NCBI GenBank assembly: GCA_014323965.1
Contig: JACONB010000043.1
Location: 1-9,434, forward strand
Length of the DNA stretch: 9,434 nt
Direction: 5' to 3'
Source of the DNA: Prochloron sp. SP5CPC1
Lineage (GTDB): Bacteria > Cyanobacteriota > Cyanobacteriia > Cyanobacteriales > Prochloraceae
The notes below the pieces were generated by a model. That model saw nothing but the letters and a program-made list of their open reading frames with translations. It was not told where the DNA came from and did no database searches. This document shows positions 4,872-9,434 of this stretch, in pieces (positions within the stretch are counted from its first letter, which is position 1; each line of letters begins with the position of its first letter). The position numbers were made by a program, and so were the translations under genes.

Positions 4872-7800
4872 ATGGTATCAAAGGCGACTAACAATATTGG
4901 TGGAGAAATTCTGGAACAATCTATTCCAGAACGATTTCAGACTCAAGTCTTACAACATGGCTCGCGCCCAGCCATTATTTTTCAAGGGCGCTCCCTAACC
5001 TACAATGAGTTAAATCGCTGGTCTAATCAAATTGCCAGAGCAATTCTAGATCGCCGTGATACCGTAGCTGAACCCATCGCCCTCCTCTTTGCAACAGAAC
5101 CAGCAATGATTGCAGCCATGTTGGGGGTACTCAAGGCGGGGAAATTCTACGTTCCCTTAGATATATCGTTGCCAGAGTCTCGCCTTAGCCTGATTCTAAA
5201 AGACTCAAAAGCTAAGTTAATTTTAAGCCATCGCCACCATCTCCAGGCTTCAGGGTTTGAGCAGAGCATTTTGAGCCAAGATGTTTTGAGGATTGACACC
5301 CTAGATAAAGGAATCTCAGATGAGAACCTAGAGATTCAGTGTCATCCTGATGACCTAGCTTATATCCTTTACACCTCCGGTTCCACCTCCCGCCCCAAGG
5401 GTGTCATGCAAAACCATCGGTATGTCCTGAATCTCTATCGCAACTATAGCAACAGCGGAAAGATGAGTGAAGGCGATCTGCGGAAGCAGATCTGGTGTTT
5501 CACACCAGATCGCTTTTCCCTGTTGTATTCAGCCGCCTTCGGTGGTGCAGTGCGAGATATTTACTGTGCCTTGTTAAACGGTGCCACCTTATTGCCTCTA
5601 GACGTAAAGCAAATCAGTTTGCATAAATTGGCTGGATGGTTGCAAGACAATGAGATTACCGTGACGTTCATGGTTGCCACCCTGTTTCGTCACTTCGCTG
5701 CCACCTTGAACGAGGAAGCAGATTTTCCCAAGTTGCGACTGATCCAAATTGGGAGCGAAACCGTTTACCGACAGGATGCAGAACTGTTTCAGCGCCATTT
5801 TTCCCCGCAATGCACCTTAATGGTGAATCTGGGGGGTACAGAGATTAGTCCGGTGCGACAATTTCCCATTACGAAAGATACAGTTCTCACTGGTTCCACC
5901 GTACCTGCGGGCTATGGGGTTCCGGGAACGGAAGTTTTGCTTTGGGATGAATCAGGACAGGAGGTTCCCCCTGGGGAAGTTGGTGAAATTGTGGTTTGTT
6001 CTCGCCAACTTGCTTTGGGGTACTGGCAACAGCCTGGGTTAACTAAACGAGTGTTCGTGGAAAATCAAAAACATAAATGTTTTAAAACAGGTGATTTAGG
6101 TAAGTTGTTGCCCGATGGTTGTTTATTGCACCTAGGTCGTAAAGATTTTCAGGTTAAAATCCGAGGTTATCGGGTTGAAACCAGTGAAGTGGAAGCCACT
6201 TTGTTGAACCTAGAAGCTGTTGGAGAGGCGGTTGTAGTTGCCCAGACAGAAAAAGGGGGAGCAGTGGGCGATCGCCTCCTCGTCGCTTACCTCACTGCTG
6301 TTAATTCCGAAAACAAACTTACAGCTCAAGAATTAAAAGCTGCGTTGGGGGATAAATTACCCAGTTACATGATTCCAGCTTGCTTTATTTGGCTAGAGTC
6401 ATTGCCCTTAACTGCAACTGGTAAAATTGACCGACTAGCTCTACCTAAACCAGAATCAATTTTATCCAGCTCAGAATTAGAATTAAATGTTATTGCCCCC
6501 CGTACTAATATAGAAGAAACCTTAGTCAAAATTTGGTCGGAAGTCCTTAAAATAGAGCCGATTGGCATTGAGAATAATTTCTTTGAATTAGGGGGACACT
6601 CCCTTCATGCTAGCCAAGTTTTGGCTCGTATTGCAGAGAAACTAGGCATTGAAATGCCATTGAAGCAGATTTTTGAAGCACCAACAATTAGCCTACTTTC
6701 AAAGTATATAGAATCTTTAAACACTAGCACTTCTGAATATCCCTTAGCCCCCACACCCACTGAAAGGGGGGCAGACATTCCCCTATCCCTAACACAACAA
6801 GGTCTCTGGTTTCTGGCTCAACTAGAAGAAAATCGTGCTGCTTATAACTTGGTCAGAGCTTTTGTGCTAACTGGGTCGTTGGATAGGAAGAGTTTAGAAA
6901 AGGCGATCGCCACTCTCATAGACCGCCACGAAATCCTCCGAACCACCTTTGAGACTCGCGAGGGAATGCCTTTCCAGGTGATTGCCCCCCATATTCCTTT
7001 ACCCTTATCAGTTGTGGACTTGACCACTGAAGGGAAAGATGTCCTTGAGAAAGTTATTCTCCAAGAACAAAATCGCCCCTTCAATTTAACTCACGGACCC
7101 TTGCTGCGATTTACGCTCATTTGCTTAGCACAGGAAAAGCAAATTTTACTACTGACTATGCACCACATCATTAGTGATGACTGGTCAATACAAGTTTTAC
7201 TCAGAGAACTTTCGTGCTTTTACACAGCTGGCTTAACCCAGACACCGCCATCCTTACCAGCTCTACCCATTCAGTATGTTGATTATGCTCAGTGGCAACG
7301 CCACCGGTTCACAGGTAAGTTTAGAGATAGCCAAATTAAATACTGGCAAGAGCAATTAGCAGATGCTACCCCAGTCCTTAACCTCCCCTTGGATCGTCCT
7401 CACACAACTGAACCCACCCCCCAACCCCACCCACCCCTACCCCCTCCCAGGAGGGGAACCCGGGAGGGGGGCTACGGGGGGTGGGTTCCATTTCGCTTCA
7501 ATACTGACCTAACTCAGAAACTCCATATCTTAAGCAAACGCTCTAATACAACTCTATTTATTACACTTTTTGCTGCCTTTTCCGCTTTTCTGTCTCGCTA
7601 TTGCAATCAAGACGATATTGTGGTAGGGACTCCCATCGCCAACCGAACCCCAGCCATAACAGAGGCTTTGATTGGCTTCTTCGTTAATACCTTAGTCTTG
7701 CGCACTCGACCTCAGCTAGAGCATACCTTCCTTGAGTTGCTTTCCCAGGTTCGTCAAGTGGCCTTAGACGCTTATGCCCATGCCGATGTCCCCTTCGACC

Positions 7801-9434
7801 TTCTCGTAGAGCAACTGAAACCGGAACGGCTGCCAGGAGTTAGTCCTCTATTTCAGGTGATGTTTACGTTGCAAAATGTCCCGAAAGAAACCCTAGAGTT
7901 GTCGGGGCTGACTGTCAATCCTAAGCCCTTAGATAAACCTACTGCTGGGGCTACCTTTGATTTAACCTTATCTCTCACCCAAAGCAATACAGAACTGATT
8001 GGCGCTTTTGAATACAATGCCAACCTGTTTGATGGGGCAACCATTGAGCGGATGGCAAGAAATTTCCACATTTTTGTCGAAGGGATAGTTCTCAATCCAG
8101 AACAAACCATTGCCCAATTGCCGATTTTGAGTGCTGCTGAACGACAGCAATTGTTGGTGGAGTGGAATCAGACTCAAACCGATTATCCTCGTAATGCCTG
8201 CGTTCACCAGTTATTTGAAGCTCAAGTCCAAAAGACACCAGATGCAGTAGCAGTGGTTTTGGCAGACCAAACCTTAACCTATCAGGAGTTGAATCACAAG
8301 GCTAATCAACTAGCTCGTTACTTGCAAAGCTTGGGGGTTGGTTCAGAGAGTTTGGTGGGGGTTTGTTTAGAGCGCTCCCCTAACCTAATTATCGCCCTGT
8401 TAGCAATTCTCAAAGCTGGTGGAGCCTACCTTCCCCTGGAGACAACTTATCCTCCTGAGCGACTGGCTTTTATGGTGGAAAATGCTGGTTTGCAGGTAAT
8501 CCTAACCGAAACGGGTGTGAGGGAGAATTTGCCAGAGGTGGCTTATTCTATCGATATAGGTTCGGGAATGATAAACCGCAGAGACGCAGAGGACGCAGAG
8601 AAAGAGGGGAGAGAGGGGAGAGTTACGGCTAAGTCTTTGGCCTATGTCATGTATACTTCAGGGTCTACAGGACAACCTAAAGGGGTCGGCGTGACCCACC
8701 GCAATATTGTGCGGCTGGTGAAGAATACTAACTATGCTCAATTTACCAGCAATGATGTGTTTCTGCAGTTGGCATCGGTTTCTTTTGATGCAGCTACCTG
8801 GGAAATCTGGGGCAGTTTGCTCAATGGCTCCCGTCTGGTTCTGTTCCCGGAACCGAAACCCTCCTTGGAAACCTTGGGGCAAGTCATTGGGCAACATCAG
8901 GTCACAGCCCTATGCTTGACGGCTGGATTGTTTCACTTAATGGTGGATGAGCGGTTGGAAGATTGGCAATCTCTACGTATTCTGATGGCAGGTGGAGATG
9001 TGCTATCTGTGTCCCATGTGCAGAAATGTTGTCAAACTCTGCCTCATTGTCAGTTTATTAATGGCTATGGTCCCACGGAGAACACCACCTTTACCTGTTG
9101 CTATCCTGTTCCCACGGGAGCTTCCTTCGGACAATCAATTCCCATTGGTCGTCCCATTGCCAATACCCGAGTCTACATCTTAGATGGGCAACATCAACCT
9201 GTTCCCATTGGAGTGACGGGGGAGCTTTATTTGGGGGGTGATGGAGTGGCAAGGGGCTATCTCAATCGTCCTGAACTGAACGCCGAACGTTTTATTGCCA
9301 GTCCTTTCCTAGAGGGTGAGATTCTTTACAAGACGGGGGACTTAGTTCGCTATTTACCGGATGGCAATATTGAGTTTCTGGGTAGAATCGACAATCAAGT
9401 CAAAATCCGAGGCTTTCGGATTGAGCTTTCAGAA
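4872..9434 (+). CDS. Nonribosomal peptide synthetase, A1-PCP-C-A2 (3' end outside window)
   Basis: The frame stays open for 1521 codons to the window edge. A1 (about 14-530): A3 YTSGSTSRPKG at 167-177, A5 NLGGTE at 319-324, A8 GRKDFQVKIRG from 422, A10 Lys518 in TATGKIDR. In A4 the Asp expected before the WE pair is Gly224 (AFGGAVRD), so the usual anchor for the substrate alpha-amino group is absent. By-eye pocket code for A1: G-G-R-F-I-I-N-P-V-K. PCP (about 545-612): Ser577 in LGGHSLHA carries phosphopantetheine. C (about 636-1075): RHEILRTTF at 685-693, HHIISDDWS with His764/His765/Asp769, IGFFVNT from 934; LCL-like by motif. Residues about 847-872 come from an inserted repeat. A2 (from about 1100): A3 from 1258, normal Asp1306 in FDAATWE, A5 NGYGPTEN; by-eye code D-A-W-C-M-G-G-T-F, hydrophobic and Val-like. 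A2 has a repeat insert at 1235-1250 and ends inside A8. Starting with A1 and no C domain makes this a likely initiation protein. Confidence 0.95.
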   Translation, partial: MVSKATNNIGGEILEQSIPERFQTQVLQHGSRPAIIFQGRSLTYNELNRWSNQIARAILDRRDTVAEPIALLFATEPAMIAAMLGVLKAGKFYVPLDISLPESRLSLILKDSKAKLILSHRHHLQASGFEQSILSQDVLRIDTLDKGISDENLEIQCHPDDLAYILYTSGSTSRPKGVMQNHRYVLNLYRNYSNSGKMSEGDLRKQIWCFTPDRFSLLYSAAFGGAVRDIYCALLNGATLLPLDVKQISLHKLAGWLQDNEITVTFMVATLFRHFAATLNEEADFPKLRLIQIGSETVYRQDAELFQRHFSPQCTLMVNLGGTEISPVRQFPITKDTVLTGSTVPAGYGVPGTEVLLWDESGQEVPPGEVGEIVVCSRQLALGYWQQPGLTKRVFVENQKHKCFKTGDLGKLLPDGCLLHLGRKDFQVKIRGYRVETSEVEATLLNLEAVGEAVVVAQTEKGGAVGDRLLVAYLTAVNSENKLTAQELKAALGDKLPSYMIPACFIWLESLPLTATGKIDRLALPKPESILSSSELELNVIAPRTNIEETLVKIWSEVLKIEPIGIENNFFELGGHSLHASQVLARIAEKLGIEMPLKQIFEAPTISLLSKYIESLNTSTSEYPLAPTPTERGADIPLSLTQQGLWFLAQLEENRAAYNLVRAFVLTGSLDRKSLEKAIATLIDRHEILRTTFETREGMPFQVIAPHIPLPLSVVDLTTEGKDVLEKVILQEQNRPFNLTHGPLLRFTLICLAQEKQILLLTMHHIISDDWSIQVLLRELSCFYTAGLTQTPPSLPALPIQYVDYAQWQRHRFTGKFRDSQIKYWQEQLADATPVLNLPLDRPHTTEPTPQPHPPLPPPRRGTREGGYGGWVPFRFNTDLTQKLHILSKRSNTTLFITLFAAFSAFLSRYCNQDDIVVGTPIANRTPAITEALIGFFVNTLVLRTRPQLEHTFLELLSQVRQVALDAYAHADVPFDLLVEQLKPERLPGVSPLFQVMFTLQNVPKETLELSGLTVNPKPLDKPTAGATFDLTLSLTQSNTELIGAFEYNANLFDGATIERMARNFHIFVEGIVLNPEQTIAQLPILSAAERQQLLVEWNQTQTDYPRNACVHQLFEAQVQKTPDAVAVVLADQTLTYQELNHKANQLARYLQSLGVGSESLVGVCLERSPNLIIALLAILKAGGAYLPLETTYPPERLAFMVENAGLQVILTETGVRENLPEVAYSIDIGSGMINRRDAEDAEKEGREGRVTAKSLAYVMYTSGSTGQPKGVGVTHRNIVRLVKNTNYAQFTSNDVFLQLASVSFDAATWEIWGSLLNGSRLVLFPEPKPSLETLGQVIGQHQVTALCLTAGLFHLMVDERLEDWQSLRILMAGGDVLSVSHVQKCCQTLPHCQFINGYGPTENTTFTCCYPVPTGASFGQSIPIGRPIANTRVYILDGQHQPVPIGVTGELYLGGDGVARGYLNRPELNAERFIASPFLEGEILYKTGDLVRYLPDGNIEFLGRIDNQVKIRGFRIELSE
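5473..5513. repeat. Nested perfect hairpins inside the A1 coding region
   Basis: GATCTGC (5475-5481) pairs with GCAGATC (5486-5492) around GGAA. GATCTGGTGT (5489-5498) pairs with ACACCAGATC (5502-5511) around TTC, a perfect 10-bp stem followed by GCTTTT. A third, exclusive pairing joins GCGATCTG (5473-5480) to CAGATCGC (5506-5513). The block encodes the segment just before core motif A4, in frame. It may be an old repeat insertion or an RNA structure. Confidence 0.6.
6267..6276. repeat. HIP1 site (GGCGATCGCC)
   Basis: A perfect HIP1 10-mer in the C-terminal subdomain of A1, between core motifs A8 and A10. Confidence 0.9.
6902..6911. repeat. HIP1 site (GGCGATCGCC)
   Basis: A perfect HIP1 10-mer near the start of the condensation domain, just before its C2 motif RHEILRTTF. 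Confidence 0.9.
7411..7487. repeat. 77-bp palindromic repeat with perfect 12-bp ends, in frame inside the C domain
   Basis: The ends are AACCCACCCCCC (7411-7422) and GGGGGGTGGGTT (7476-7487), exact reverse complements that match the ends of the 55-bp element at 2327-2381. The interior again carries CCTCCC and CCCGGGAGG blocks. In the NRPS frame it reads as a proline-rich then glycine/arginine-rich stretch (residues about 847-872) between LPLDRPH and PFRFNTDLTQ. There homologous C domains have a short loop of roughly ten residues. There is no stop codon. The length, 77 bp, is not a multiple of three, so a small target change must have kept the frame. Confidence 0.85.
8574..8621. repeat. CGCAGAG-type purine-rich repeat, in frame inside the A2 domain
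   Basis: The block starts AACCGCAGAGACGCAGAGG, continues with ACGCAGAGAAAGAGG, and ends in GGGGAGAG tandem purines. It has the form of a well-known cyanobacterial dispersed repeat that shows up in proteins as NRRDAEDAE. Here it encodes residues about 1235-1250, in the variable loop just before core motif A3 (YVMYTSGSTG). The edges are approximate. Confidence 0.75.

Noticed and set aside
4675..4881. Minus-strand frame over the racemase tail repeat
   Set aside because: Its repeated peptide is only the reverse reading of the duplicated DNA repeat; no start context or conserved sequence.
5598..8897. Minus-strand open frames across the NRPS gene (for example 6842-7084, 7853-8110, 8658-8897)
   Set aside because: They are antisense shadows of conserved A, PCP and C domain motifs, with no ribosome sites or recognisable domains.
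1..9434. tRNA, rRNA or known riboswitch
   Set aside because: No cloverleaf-like segment, rRNA-like text or recognisable riboswitch core was seen in the noncoding stretches on either strand.

Overview
The window reads as chromosomal DNA of a cyanobacterium, probably a filamentous one. Three copies of the HIP1 octamer GCGATCGC (all inside the 10-mer GGCGATCGCC), a typical cyanobacterial short-form gpsA, a DUF4351/Rpn-like remnant, and several families of short GC- or purine-rich dispersed repeats support this. No genus can be named from the sequence alone.

Left part (1-2680): a housekeeping and decaying zone. It holds the C-terminal end of a 3'(2'),5'-bisphosphate nucleotidase on the + strand and a convergent complete gpsA on the - strand. 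After a short divergent promoter region comes a NUDIX hydrolase broken by two frameshifts with small deletions. Next is a minus-strand Rpn/DUF4351-type gene split by a 55-bp perfect-ended palindromic repeat.

Right part (2811-9434): a probable three-gene operon in one direction, behind a TTGACA-type promoter. It encodes a heme-oxygenase-fold (TenA/CADD-like, putative di-metal) oxidase of 284 aa, an aspartate/glutamate racemase-superfamily protein of 368 aa whose start overlaps the previous gene by 29 bp, and, 19 bp downstream, a large nonribosomal peptide synthetase (NRPS) that runs out of the window after 1521 codons. The NRPS order is A1 - PCP - C - A2 (cut at core motif A8). The assembly line starts with an adenylation domain, so this looks like the initiation protein of a peptide pathway.

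Two things stand out. First, A1 is atypical: the aspartate that normally holds the substrate alpha-amino group is replaced by glycine, so the starter unit may not be an ordinary alpha-amino acid. The oxidase and racemase immediately upstream are natural candidates for building or tailoring an unusual precursor. Second, at least three families of dispersed repeats sit in frame inside the biosynthetic genes (C domain, A2 domain, racemase tail), while the same repeat family as in the C domain has broken the Rpn-like gene. The final product cannot be deduced from this window.
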